Shown piece by piece: positions 52,532-59,688 of a stretch of DNA of 64,000 bases. Every line of letters starts with the position of its first letter. Positions within the stretch are counted from its first letter, which is position 1. The position numbers and the translations under genes are program-made. The DNA comes from a virus. The stretch spans positions 20,280 through 84,279 of the IMG/VR virus record IMGVR_UViG_3300020810_001175; one strand, written 5' to 3'. The notes below the pieces were generated by a model. That model made no database searches, had not been told where the DNA came from, and saw only the letters and a list, made by a program, of their open reading frames with translations.

Positions 52532-53068
52532 TTATTGTATTTCAAACTCCAATTGATCGTATGTGATGTCATTGGAATCTTCAAATTGTTTTTTGGATTC
52601 TAAACTTACTGTGATCGGCAAACTCATATCCACAAAATTTTGAACAGATATCTTTTTAGTTTCGCCTTTGTGAAATGTTTTATCAAGAGTGTGTGTTTGA
52701 TCATTAATCTTTAGCGTTACACAGTATTGATCAGTTAATTTTTCACTGCCTTGTACAAAATTTTTTCTATTAAAATTTGTGGTGCATATAGAACTGTTGC
52801 TATCAAACACAAAGTCCACTTCGGATTTTTCTTTGATTTCTCCAAAAGAAATATCATAAATTAAACTCACTGAGTTCACACTGTCTGAATCGAATAATAT
52901 TTGATCACTCAATGTTAAAGGTAAATTTTCTTCAGCATCATTAATATTTTCAAACACAACAGCATCGTTAATCATCACAGTAAGATTGTTTTTGTATTGA
53001 TGCTTTTCTAAACTGAAATAATTTTTGCCTTTTTCTTTTGGACAACGCAGTGTGAAAATTTTATTCAT
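52532..53068 (-). CDS. Unknown protein in the amidinotransferase operon
   Basis: A 178-residue protein, Asp/Ser/Asn-rich and beta-like (NLTVMINDAVVF, SLIYDISFGEI, YCVTLKINDQTHTL). No recognised motif. Overlaps the gene before by 8 bases and is 8 bases from the aminotransferase gene. It has the look of a carbohydrate-binding or virion beta protein. Confidence 0.65.
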   Translation of the reverse strand: MNKIFTLRCPKEKGKNYFSLEKHQYKNNLTVMINDAVVFENINDAEENLPLTLSDQILFDSDSVNSVSLIYDISFGEIKEKSEVDFVFDSNSSICTTNFNRKNFVQGSEKLTDQYCVTLKINDQTHTLDKTFHKGETKKISVQNFVDMSLPITVSLESKKQFEDSNDITYDQLEFEIQ

Positions 53069-53687
53069 GTTCTATGCTGTCCTTAAACTTTAACAATGCT
53101 TCTTCAAAACTTAGATGTTCGCCTGGCAATTTCAACAGAGTTAGTGATAAAGTCCATCTGTGTTGTGTGGGATCTGGATTGTGCGTGTTGTGTAGTTGTC
53201 CAACATTTAATATGCTTGGCTTATTGATCACTGCCTGATGAACCAGTTCTATATTGTTTTCATCTGCACTGTAACATTTGTAACAATCAATGTCTGGTTC
53301 TATACCAGCCTCTTGAAAACTTTTGTTTACTTCGGTTTCATCGTGATTTATTTCTATATAGTTGCAACCAGATTTTAACTTCCACCATCTTGTGGTACTA
53401 GTTTCAGGACCCCATGTAAAATTAAGTTTACAAGCATCTCGTTGTCCAGGAGGTATCACTGTATCGTTATGAATAGGTATCGCGCCTCCATTGGGTTTGG
53501 TATAAAATCCTTCAATCACATTTGATATTTTTAAATTGTGTTGAGCCAACCATTTGAACAATTCGTCGGGCAGTTCATCCGGATTAACATACATCAAAAA
53601 ATTATCTGTTAAACCTTCAGCAAAACATTTTGGTTTATTGATAATAAATGGTAATTTGATGTATCTGTGATATATGTTGAAATTCAT
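53061..53687 (-). CDS. 2OG oxygenase-like phage protein
   Basis: A 208-residue protein. IPIHNDTVIPPGQRDACKLN (His-x-Asp) and LHNTHNPDPTQHRWTLSLTL (distal His and Arg) fit a divergent 2OG-oxygenase fold found often in marine phages. Start 53687 (MNFNIYHRYIKLP) is chosen because a perfect late promoter lies just upstream of it. First gene of the leftward operon. Confidence 0.65.
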   Translation of the reverse strand: MNFNIYHRYIKLPFIINKPKCFAEGLTDNFLMYVNPDELPDELFKWLAQHNLKISNVIEGFYTKPNGGAIPIHNDTVIPPGQRDACKLNFTWGPETSTTRWWKLKSGCNYIEINHDETEVNKSFQEAGIEPDIDCYKCYSADENNIELVHQAVINKPSILNVGQLHNTHNPDPTQHRWTLSLTLLKLPGEHLSFEEALLKFKDSIEHE

Positions 53688-53694
53688 TGTAAAA

Positions 53695-53702
53695 TATTTA
53701 TA
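53695..53702 (-). promoter_or_regulatory. Consensus T4 late promoter
   Basis: A perfect TATAAATA on the minus strand, seven bases before the ATG at 53687. It is the only exact match to the T4 consensus I noted, and drives the aminotransferase/amidinotransferase operon. Confidence 0.8.
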
Positions 53703-53900
53703 GACTGCGAAAACAACAGGTTGTAGGTATGGTTTTGATGCTGATAACCGCACATACATCAACACTGTGACTGGCCCGTGTATTGACGTCTATGACGCTT
53801 TAAAACACTGTTTTATGGTACTGTAGATGCCTATATGTTAGTGCAACAGCACCAGTCAAAATACTGCTGTTATCAACCAGGTCAAGATAAGTAATTTCAA
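53703..53900. other. Intergenic region with an inverted repeat
   Basis: A 198-base gap between divergent genes. It contains AACAGCA (53845-53851) and TGCTGTT (53865-53871), an inverted repeat with a 13-base loop. Also a weak minus-strand sigma70-like pair (TTGACT, TATAGG). No ribosome site for the downstream oxygenase gene is obvious. Confidence 0.5.
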
Positions 53901-54584
53901 ATGTCCAACGAAATTCAAAACAAAACAATCAATCTCCGTCAGTGGGAAGAAGGCAATGAGCCTCCTTTCAATCCTGAAATGGAAGTAGAGATCAGAGACT
54001 TTGTTGGTGTGTTTAAAAAAGCATACACAAAAGAATGGTGTGATCAAGCAATTAAATATTTCGATGAAATGACTAAGATGGGTTTTGGTAGATCCATACA
54101 AGAAATTTCAGGAGCACCTAGACATCTTAAAGACACACAAAATTTTAACACCACAAGATTGTATTCGCAAGGAGATAATCTTTTGAGTATAGTAGGAGTG
54201 CCTGGAGTACAGAATAAATTTTTAGATACATTTTGGGCGTGTTACAACGGAATATACAGACATCAATTTTCATCTTTGCAAACAGAAGGTGCACCACAAA
54301 TGGTGTATGAAATGAAGATTCAAAGAACAGCACCTGGTGAAGGATATCACGTGTGGCATTGGGAACAGAGCAGTAGATCAGACACCACAAGGTTTATGGT
54401 GATACAGGTATTTCTTAATGACGTGGAAGATGGTGGTGAAACAGAATTTTTATATTATCCTAGAAGACTCAAAGCAGAAGCAGGAACATTATTAATTTTT
54501 CCTGGAAATTATACTCACACACATAGAGGCAACCAGCCTTTATCTGGACCTAAGTACACAATTAATACCTGGCTAGAATTTTAA
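53901..54584 (+). CDS. 2OG-Fe(II) oxygenase, prolyl 4-hydroxylase type
   Basis: A 227-residue enzyme. The iron site reads HWE (His153, Glu155) in place of the common HxD; GGETEFLYYPRRLKAEAGTL and LIFPGNYTHTHRG supply the distal His, and PLSGPKYTINTWLEF gives the Lys that binds 2-oxoglutarate, as in prolyl 4-hydroxylases. Substrate unknown, but this subfamily acts on peptides. Confidence 0.8.
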   Translation: MSNEIQNKTINLRQWEEGNEPPFNPEMEVEIRDFVGVFKKAYTKEWCDQAIKYFDEMTKMGFGRSIQEISGAPRHLKDTQNFNTTRLYSQGDNLLSIVGVPGVQNKFLDTFWACYNGIYRHQFSSLQTEGAPQMVYEMKIQRTAPGEGYHVWHWEQSSRSDTTRFMVIQVFLNDVEDGGETEFLYYPRRLKAEAGTLLIFPGNYTHTHRGNQPLSGPKYTINTWLEF

Positions 54585-54612
54585 GGCTGGTTACTGGTTT
54601 AATTTAAATCAA

Positions 54613-54732
54613 TTAATTTTCAAAACTTTTTACGGCTTTTTCAACAAATTTTTCTAACCTGTTGTATATCCTAATAAAAAAATTTTTAATTGAAGACGTC
54701 ACGAATGTGACTATTTGTTTGACTTTTTTCAT
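54613..54732 (-). CDS. Small basic protein (39 aa)
   Basis: MKKVKQIVTFVTSSIKNFF and an amphipathic, lysine-rich remainder ending KAVKSFEN. AGGGAGAA lies about 5-10 bases upstream of the ATG, a strong ribosome site for this phage. Last gene of the leftward hemC operon, 98 bases downstream of hemC. Possible membrane-associated helix. Function unknown. Confidence 0.6.
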   Translation of the reverse strand: MKKVKQIVTFVTSSIKNFFIRIYNRLEKFVEKAVKSFEN

Positions 54733-54829
54733 TGCCTATTCTCCCTTATTTGAGTTGTTATGTTTGCCTTATTCGCAAGTTATTTACATCAGTATCGATA
54801 AAATTTATCTGCTACTATTGTTTTTATAA

Positions 54830-55690
54830 TTAAGATATAAATGCATGGACAACTTTTTGTGCTAACATTTTCCAGTTAGCAAGTTCTCCAATTTCTTGAA
54901 TATGGTGTGCTTTGGTTCCGTCATGATAAGAACAACGTATCTGCATCATTCCTTTTTCAGGTCTAGCATCTGCGGTAACGCCTATTGCTGTTTGACAATC
55001 TCCATTAACTAATTCTAAAACATATCGTTCTGCCATTAATTCAATCGTGGGCCATTCTAATATTTGAGGATTCCATATGTCTTTCATTTTGATGTCATCG
55101 CTTCTTATCTGCACAACAACTTTTCCTTGTCCTGCGGCAGGCAACAATTCTGTTTCGGGCATCACAGTGTGTTGTACTTGTACGTTTAATCTATCTAACG
55201 CACACTTTGCCATAATGATTCCATCAACTTCTTGTTTAGCAATTAAATCTATTCTTGTTTGAATATTTCCTCTTATAGGCACAAACCGCAAATCAGGTCT
55301 TTGGTCTGATAACATTTTTGCTCTACGTGGAGCACTTGTTCCTATTCTGTATCCGCTTGGAATAGAATCAAAATTTTCGAAAGGTCCAATCAACACATCA
55401 CGTCTGTCACCTTGCTCCCAGACACATCCTAATAGTTCTGTGCCGTCTGCTATTTCCGTTCCAACGTCTTTGGCACTGTGTATCGCACAATCTATTTCAC
55501 CTGAAAGTAACTTGTCTTCTATGGCAGAACAAAAAATATGTTTGCCACCCATTTCATGAATAGGAGTTGTTTGATCTATATCGCCTTGACTTTTTATTTG
55601 AATTAGTTCATAAGGTTGAACCAAACCTGACGCGGCTCCGTCTGCTTGTCTAATGGCGAGAGGTGATCCTCTAGTTCCTATCTTTAACAT
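54830..55690 (-). CDS. hemC: Porphobilinogen deaminase (hydroxymethylbilane synthase)
   Basis: A 286-residue HemC. It joins four porphobilinogens into hydroxymethylbilane, the linear tetrapyrrole precursor of haem, sirohaem and chlorophyll. Visible: IGTRGSPLA at the N terminus (usually TRxSPLAL), HSAKDVG (catalytic Asp75; the usual Pro is Gly), GTSAPRRAKML with two Arg, RGNIQTR, LPAAGQG and NGDCQTAIG with the dipyrromethane cofactor Cys232. All key residues are kept, so it is probably active. Shorter than the bacterial enzyme (about 310). Stands as an auxiliary metabolic gene among small phage genes, and no other haem gene is nearby. Confidence 0.92.
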   Translation of the reverse strand: MLKIGTRGSPLAIRQADGAASGLVQPYELIQIKSQGDIDQTTPIHEMGGKHIFCSAIEDKLLSGEIDCAIHSAKDVGTEIADGTELLGCVWEQGDRRDVLIGPFENFDSIPSGYRIGTSAPRRAKMLSDQRPDLRFVPIRGNIQTRIDLIAKQEVDGIIMAKCALDRLNVQVQHTVMPETELLPAAGQGKVVVQIRSDDIKMKDIWNPQILEWPTIELMAERYVLELVNGDCQTAIGVTADARPEKGMMQIRCSYHDGTKAHHIQEIGELANWKMLAQKVVHAFIS

Positions 55691-55695
55691 TGAAC

Positions 55696-55884
55696 TTATG
55701 CTCTATTCCAAGAAATAGGAGTGCCGTTTTCATCAAGAACAAGATCACCTGTGTCTTTGTACTGAGCCACCATGATGCCTTTTCCTCTACCTTTGCTGAT
55801 CCATTTGCAAGGTTTGATTTCTCTTTCGTTATAATATCTTATGGCATGATGTGTTATTATTCCACGAGCCTTTACTCCAGCCAT
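55696..55884 (-). CDS. Small conserved phage protein
   Basis: A 62-residue protein: MAGVKARGIITHHAIRYYNE, KGIMVAQYKDTGDLVL, and PISWNRA at the end. AAGGAAAA precedes it. I have seen similar short proteins in marine T4-like phages. It lies between a small basic protein and hemC in a tight operon. Function unknown. Confidence 0.7.
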   Translation of the reverse strand: MAGVKARGIITHHAIRYYNEREIKPCKWISKGRGKGIMVAQYKDTGDLVLDENGTPISWNRA

Positions 55885-55885
55885 T

Positions 55886-56032
55886 TTATTTTCCTTGTCC
55901 TACTTTAAACTTTAAACTGCGTTTTTTGTGTTTGTTCATTGAACTCATTTTGCACTTACTTTTCTTTCCTGCTTGACTGGTTTTTTTTGGAACCGAAACG
56001 TGTTCAACAAATCCTTTTGCTAATTTTGCCAT
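55886..56032 (-). CDS. Small basic protein (48 aa)
   Basis: MAKLAKGFVEHVSVPKKTSQ, then a Lys/Arg-rich tail ending KFKVGQGK, reminiscent of small nucleic-acid-binding proteins. Its stop lies one base before the next start and its ATG follows the previous stop (TAG) by one base, so all three genes are translated as a unit. Weak ribosome site. Confidence 0.7.
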   Translation of the reverse strand: MAKLAKGFVEHVSVPKKTSQAGKKSKCKMSSMNKHKKRSLKFKVGQGK

Positions 56033-56033
56033 A

Positions 56034-56252
56034 CTATCTACCTAACTTTTTGCTTCTACCCAAAGGTAATGATTGGACTTTGAAAAATTCTTCACCTTTT
56101 TTGGTTGTCCATTCAATCTCAACTTCTTTGGCTTTGCTGGATGATTGATAACTCTTGACTGCTCGTTTGAAGCCGTTGGCTTCGATCTCTTTGACCTGTT
56201 CACCTTCAGGAGCAGTTCTGTCCGTGAATATAAATTTTCTTTCTTTTGCCAT
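56034..56252 (-). CDS. Small conserved phage protein
   Basis: A 72-residue protein (MAKERKFIFTDRTAPEGEQV; SLPLGRSKKLGR at the end). AAGGAG lies 6-10 bases upstream. First gene of the leftward operon that ends with hemC. No function recognised. Confidence 0.7.
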   Translation of the reverse strand: MAKERKFIFTDRTAPEGEQVKEIEANGFKRAVKSYQSSSKAKEVEIEWTTKKGEEFFKVQSLPLGRSKKLGR

Positions 56253-56274
56253 AAAGACTCCTTATTTTTTGTTG

Positions 56275-56282
56275 TATTTATT
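56275..56282 (-). promoter_or_regulatory. Late-type promoter of the hemC operon
   Basis: AATAAATA on the minus strand, 22 bases upstream of the ATG at 56252. The leader contains AAGGAG. It places hemC and its small neighbours under late control. Confidence 0.55.
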
Positions 56283-56305
56283 AAATGGTAGTATTATTTT
56301 GGTCC

Positions 56306-56334
56306 TTGACATTCGGCCCCGTGTGTGCTATAAT
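56306..56334 (+). promoter_or_regulatory. Sigma70 promoter with leader
   Basis: TTGACA (56306-56311), 17 bases, TATAAT (56329-56334), both perfect. Unlike others in the window, the start codon is 23 bases from the -10 box, with AAGGAG in the leader. Confidence 0.85.
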
Positions 56335-56356
56335 CAAGCAACTTAAGGAGAACATT

Positions 56357-56602
56357 ATGTATTATAGAATAAAATTTATATTAAAAGATTTGTTTTTGAC
56401 CCCTTTTAAGATGTTTTGGAAACAGATCACAATATCAGTCATACTGTCCATAATTTTTACATTGTTGGTCAAACCAGATATATCAGTATTTTTAACTATG
56501 GTTGGTATTTGTTTTTTAGCATCATTAATGATCACAATGGCTAATGACAATTATAACCGTCAAAAAGAAAAAATCTTAGACGCTCTTAAAGAGAAAAAAT
56601 AA
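56357..56602 (+). CDS. Small membrane protein
   Basis: An 81-residue protein with two hydrophobic segments (ITISVILSIIFTLLV; VFLTMVGICFLASLMI) and a basic C terminus. Start 56357 has AAGGAG upstream; the upstream ATG lies before the promoter. Inner-membrane location likely. Function unknown; it could be an early phage factor acting at the cell envelope. Confidence 0.75.
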   Translation: MYYRIKFILKDLFLTPFKMFWKQITISVILSIIFTLLVKPDISVFLTMVGICFLASLMITMANDNYNRQKEKILDALKEKK

Positions 56603-56949
56603 TGAGTGAAAAAACGAAACAAATATTAGAAAATTTAAGAACCATTGTTCAGAAAGAACCGGTGGAGGATCCAACCACACAAGGAGCAATTGCCAGCAAC
56701 ATGGGTGGCGATAGAATATACGGAAGTATCAATAACACTATTCATTTAATTAATGCTGACGGATCTAGATACAAAGGCAAAATAGACAAACGAAGAATCA
56801 CAGTAAAAGGTATAGACGGTGCTAATTTTTTCAGTCATGTGTACGAAACAGCAGATGGTAGATGGTTTGATAGAACTGGATTACCTTGTGCTAAACCGAC
56901 CACTCTAGTTAAACAATCTGAAAACGAGATTGTTGAAACTGATAATTAA
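56602..56949 (+). CDS. Unknown phage protein
   Basis: A 115-residue protein, overlapping the previous stop. TIVQKEPVEDPTTQG and GRWFDRTGLPCAKPTTL are visible. No family recognised. Part of an early rightward operon of small genes (56.4-57.4 kb). Confidence 0.65.
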   Translation: MSEKTKQILENLRTIVQKEPVEDPTTQGAIASNMGGDRIYGSINNTIHLINADGSRYKGKIDKRRITVKGIDGANFFSHVYETADGRWFDRTGLPCAKPTTLVKQSENEIVETDN

Positions 56950-56953
56950 TTTC

Positions 56954-57214
56954 ATGATTACTTTAGAACAGTACAATGATATGCCCGAGTACTGGGACTA
57001 TCAACGCAAGATAGAATTCAACAAAGAAAAATGTCGCAAGGCTTGTGAGAACATACAAGAAAATTTTGGAGAGTTGTCCAGCGAAGCAGACGTAGATGAT
57101 ATGTTTGAAATGATGTGGCACCAGATTGAAGCAGAAGATTATGAAGATCCACCTTTGGATTGGGTACCAAAAAATCCTGCACTGAGATTAGAACACGAAA
57201 CATACAATAAATAA
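56954..57214 (+). CDS. Unknown acidic phage protein
   Basis: An 86-residue acidic protein: MITLEQYNDMPEYWDYQRKI, SSEADVDDMFEMMWHQIEAE. Start at 56954 fits the gap of four bases after the previous stop. No motif found. Confidence 0.65.
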   Translation: MITLEQYNDMPEYWDYQRKIEFNKEKCRKACENIQENFGELSSEADVDDMFEMMWHQIEAEDYEDPPLDWVPKNPALRLEHETYNK

Positions 57215-57218
57215 TTGC

Positions 57219-57386
57219 ATGACACACACACTAAAATACGGAACCAACGAGCCTGTTTATAATGCAGGTAACTTTCAAGAATATCATTATGAGCTGGAAC
57301 ATATGGAATGCGAGTGGAAAATAATTTACGGCACATTTAATTTGGTAACAGCATTCACATATCCTTGGATTCAAATACGCTATTGA
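57219..57386 (+). CDS. Small unknown protein (55 aa)
   Basis: MTHTLKYGTNEPVYNAGNFQ ... TAFTYPWIQIRY. Its stop codon (TGA, 57384-57386) lies inside the -35 box of the promoter at 57383. No clear ribosome site. Kept because it fits the 4-5 base gaps of its neighbours and fills an otherwise empty space. Confidence 0.5.
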   Translation: MTHTLKYGTNEPVYNAGNFQEYHYELEHMECEWKIIYGTFNLVTAFTYPWIQIRY

Positions 57387-57411
57387 CAAACAGTCAAAAA
57401 CGTGTTAAATT
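57383..57411 (+). promoter_or_regulatory. Promoter of the riboswitch transcript
   Basis: TTGACA (57383-57388), 17 bases, TAAATT (57406-57411; TTAAAT is one base earlier). The predicted transcript starts near 57418 and holds the riboswitch. Confidence 0.6.
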
Positions 57412-57454
57412 AATCACTATGTATTAAATGCATACCTGCTATGCTAAATACATA

Positions 57455-57500
57455 TACGTTCAGGCATCAGCCCGGAAGTAGGTTATACCGAAGGAACGCA
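57455..57500 (+). ncRNA. Glutamine-riboswitch-like RNA (glnA / Downstream-peptide type)
   Basis: The sequence reads CGTTCA, then CGGAAGTAGG, then CCGAAGGAACGCACC, which are the conserved parts of the glnA and Downstream-peptide RNAs, glutamine-binding riboswitches of cyanobacteria and marine metagenomes. Pairings are P1 CGTTC (57457-57461) with GAACG (57494-57498), P2 GGC (57463-57465) with GCC (57470-57472), and P3 GGT with ACC (57481-57483, 57487-57489). It lies 25 bases before an AAGGAGG ribosome site, so it could control translation of the small protein that follows. Confidence 0.85.
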
Positions 57501-57524
57501 CCTAACTTTAACAAGGAGGGTGAT

Positions 57525-57719
57525 ATGAATAGATTCAGTCATCTACTTAAAAAATACACAGAAAATAGTGTGCTAGCCAAAAAGGCAATGACGCTGTTTA
57601 GTGCTAGAAAAGAAGTAGATATCAATGCCAATGGCACACAAGGATACGTGGTAAAACACGGTCCTAATGCAGGCAAGGCATTGGCACACAGAGCAGTCAA
57701 ATCTACAAATAATTGGTAA
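57525..57719 (+). CDS. Small protein under the glutamine-riboswitch-like RNA
   Basis: A 64-residue basic protein, MNRFSHLLKKYTENSVLAKK to HRAVKSTNNW. Start 57525 has AAGGAGGG at 57513-57520, the best ribosome site in the window. Short ORFs of this size follow the Downstream-peptide RNAs in other marine genomes. It could act on nitrogen metabolism of the host, but no domain is recognised. Its stop abuts that of a gene on the other strand. Confidence 0.75.
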   Translation: MNRFSHLLKKYTENSVLAKKAMTLFSARKEVDINANGTQGYVVKHGPNAGKALAHRAVKSTNNW

Positions 57720-57983
57720 TTATTTTTTAGTAAACAAAAAAGACCTGCTGGCGGAACTGTATCTAAAATTCAAGTTTCGCCAGTGCGGTTCACTCCAAAT
57801 TGTTTTTTCCCAATGTCTACAAGCCTGATGTGTCCAGCGTTCTAAAGCCACTTTGATTTGATATCTATTGTGAGGCTGTTTGAGTGCTTCATCCATGAAT
57901 CGCACCAACTCCACATCTGAAAAGACGTCTTCTCCTTCTAGGGTGTGTCGGATGGTTTTTTTAGTGTGTCGAGTGGATCGCAT
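57720..57983 (-). CDS. Unknown basic protein
   Basis: An 87-residue protein: MRSTRHTKKTIRHTLEGEDV, LVRFMDEALKQPHN and a C-terminal Trp/His/Arg-rich segment (ERWTHQACRHWEKTIWSEPH). Tail-to-tail with the riboswitch gene. Late motif on the minus strand 10 bases before its ATG. Basic charge suggests nucleic acid contact, but nothing more can be said. Confidence 0.6.
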   Translation of the reverse strand: MRSTRHTKKTIRHTLEGEDVFSDVELVRFMDEALKQPHNRYQIKVALERWTHQACRHWEKTIWSEPHWRNLNFRYSSASRSFLFTKK

Positions 57984-57993
57984 ACTAAAAGTA

Positions 57994-58014
57994 TATTTAT
58001 TCAGCCGATAAATA
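57994..58014. promoter_or_regulatory. Divergent late promoters
   Basis: ATATTTAT-TCAGCCG-ATAAATAT: an inverted repeat carrying AATAAATA on the minus strand (57994-58001) and GATAAATA on the plus strand (58007-58014). The plus copy is five bases from the ATG at 58020, the minus copy ten from 57983. Same design as 6851-6870. Confidence 0.7.
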
Positions 58015-58019
58015 TTGTT

Positions 58020-59327
58020 ATGCGTTACAGAGAATTCAAAAAAACAATAACAGAGGCCACTATTGCCTCATCTACACCTTCCAGTATACCTACATACATT
58101 GCAAATTTAAATCAGTTATTATCAACTAATCAACCCATTCTAGCAGGTAAACAGGGAGAAATTAATTTTGTTCCTGATCCGAATCAAAAAGTCAACAGTA
58201 TCGCAGATGTGATTAAGGGTAAGATTGACAATAAACCTGCTGAAATACAAGTGAGCAAAGTTTTCAAAAGTGCCGATGTAAAAGGCAAAGCGGGGAGATC
58301 ATTCAATTTAGGTAATGCAACCGAAGGAATGTTTGCCACTGCTATCTATACAAGATTGATCACAGACAAAGATATTTCAATACAGGGTTTAAAATCTAGT
58401 TTGGCTAAATTACCGCCACACAATAAAAACGGTGTAACTGTTGGGCCTGCTTCAGTAAAAGATAGAAAAGGTATTGTAGATAAAATTCAATTGTTTATTA
58501 AATTAGATGTCAGCAGTTATGAAGGTATTAAGGATCCTCAATCTTTACAAAATTTAATTCCTCATCTACAATCAATTGTAAATTATGTAAACAATGAAGA
58601 AATAAAAACACTGACCGCAGAATTTAAAAATAATGGCACAGTTGATTCTGTAAAAGTAATATCCGATGGAGTTACAGATGCTAAAAGTTCTAAAGTAGAT
58701 GTTGAAGTAGTTTATCTCAACGACAAAGGTGAAAGAAAAGTTGTTAGATATGAAAGATCAGTTAAAACCGGAGGAGTAAAACAGTTTGGTCAAGTCACAG
58801 CCGGAGGAGCCAAGCCTGAAGATGATACAGGCAAAGGTATAACACGAACAGAACGATATGATTTACAAGAACAGTTTTGGGACGATTTTGAAATTGATAT
58901 TTCCGCTTCGCAGGATGACTTTGAAGATTGGCCAGATTTTGTTGAAGCATATGATTTTACATACGCTGAAGCGGCTAAACAATTAAATGCTAAACTACAA
59001 GGTGATAAAAAAGAAAAACAAACTGTAAAAAATATTTTTGACGTGATTAAGAAACATGGGTTCGGAGATAGACCTAATGCTAAAACTGTAGACTTTGGAC
59101 CGAAAGGTTACAAAATTTTAGATTATAAAAAACTAGATGACTTCATTGAGAAAACAGATTTATCAGCAAAATTTATAAAAGAACAAAAGAGACCAGGAGT
59201 CGTAATACAAGATCAAAACGGAAAAGATTTTGTGATAATAAGATTGTACAAAGGTGAAACCAAAATGACCAACATGATAGAACGTGGTCCGGCAATGGAA
59301 CAAATAGTAAAAGTAAAAGAAGGTTAA
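58020..59327 (+). CDS. Unknown late protein
   Basis: A 435-residue protein beginning MRYREFKKTITEAT. The region NATEGMFATAIYTRLI and later VDVEVVYLNDKGERKVVRYE might form a nuclease-like or beta-sheet domain, and the last 100 residues (VIKKHGFGDRP, VVIQDQNGKDFVIIRLYKGE) another. No catalytic motif proven. Late promoter with leaderless spacing; a virion or DNA-end function is possible. Confidence 0.65.
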   Translation: MRYREFKKTITEATIASSTPSSIPTYIANLNQLLSTNQPILAGKQGEINFVPDPNQKVNSIADVIKGKIDNKPAEIQVSKVFKSADVKGKAGRSFNLGNATEGMFATAIYTRLITDKDISIQGLKSSLAKLPPHNKNGVTVGPASVKDRKGIVDKIQLFIKLDVSSYEGIKDPQSLQNLIPHLQSIVNYVNNEEIKTLTAEFKNNGTVDSVKVISDGVTDAKSSKVDVEVVYLNDKGERKVVRYERSVKTGGVKQFGQVTAGGAKPEDDTGKGITRTERYDLQEQFWDDFEIDISASQDDFEDWPDFVEAYDFTYAEAAKQLNAKLQGDKKEKQTVKNIFDVIKKHGFGDRPNAKTVDFGPKGYKILDYKKLDDFIEKTDLSAKFIKEQKRPGVVIQDQNGKDFVIIRLYKGETKMTNMIERGPAMEQIVKVKEG

Positions 59328-59328
59328 T

Positions 59329-59688
59329 ATGAATCCAGTAGAATTGATAAAAAAGATATTACAGGCACTTGATCAACAAGAGCAAGAAAAAGATCTGCCC
59401 AATGCCAACAGAATGAAACAAATAGATGATGTGAATCAAAAGACCATCACACAGTATTCCAACTCTCCAGATGAAAGATATTCCACCGTGGACAAGGTCA
59501 CAACCAAAGCAGGAGGCGGTGCCAACTATCCAAAACATCCAGCAGACATCAGAGGTGAACATCCATCACAGTACCCTGAAACACGCAAAACTTTTAGAGA
59601 CTACTACGCTGATGTGGTGTCACAAAGACAAACATCACATGATGCAATGATAGATCAAATGAACACCATGAACAAGGAGACCGAATAA
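59329..59688 (+). CDS. Unknown late protein
   Basis: A 119-residue hydrophilic protein (NPVELIKKILQALDQQEQEK; DKVTTKAGGGANYPKHPADI; TRKTFRDYYADVV). One base from the preceding stop, overlapping the following start. Possibly an assembly or internal virion factor. Confidence 0.6.
   Translation: MNPVELIKKILQALDQQEQEKDLPNANRMKQIDDVNQKTITQYSNSPDERYSTVDKVTTKAGGGANYPKHPADIRGEHPSQYPETRKTFRDYYADVVSQRQTSHDAMIDQMNTMNKETE

Noticed and set aside
53783-53811. TTGACG as a promoter before the oxygenase at 53901
   Set aside because: No acceptable -10 box lies 16-18 bases downstream.
57945-58019. Longer start for the gene at 58020
   Set aside because: The extension overlaps the minus-strand gene and both divergent late promoters; the ATG at 58020 follows the late motif directly.
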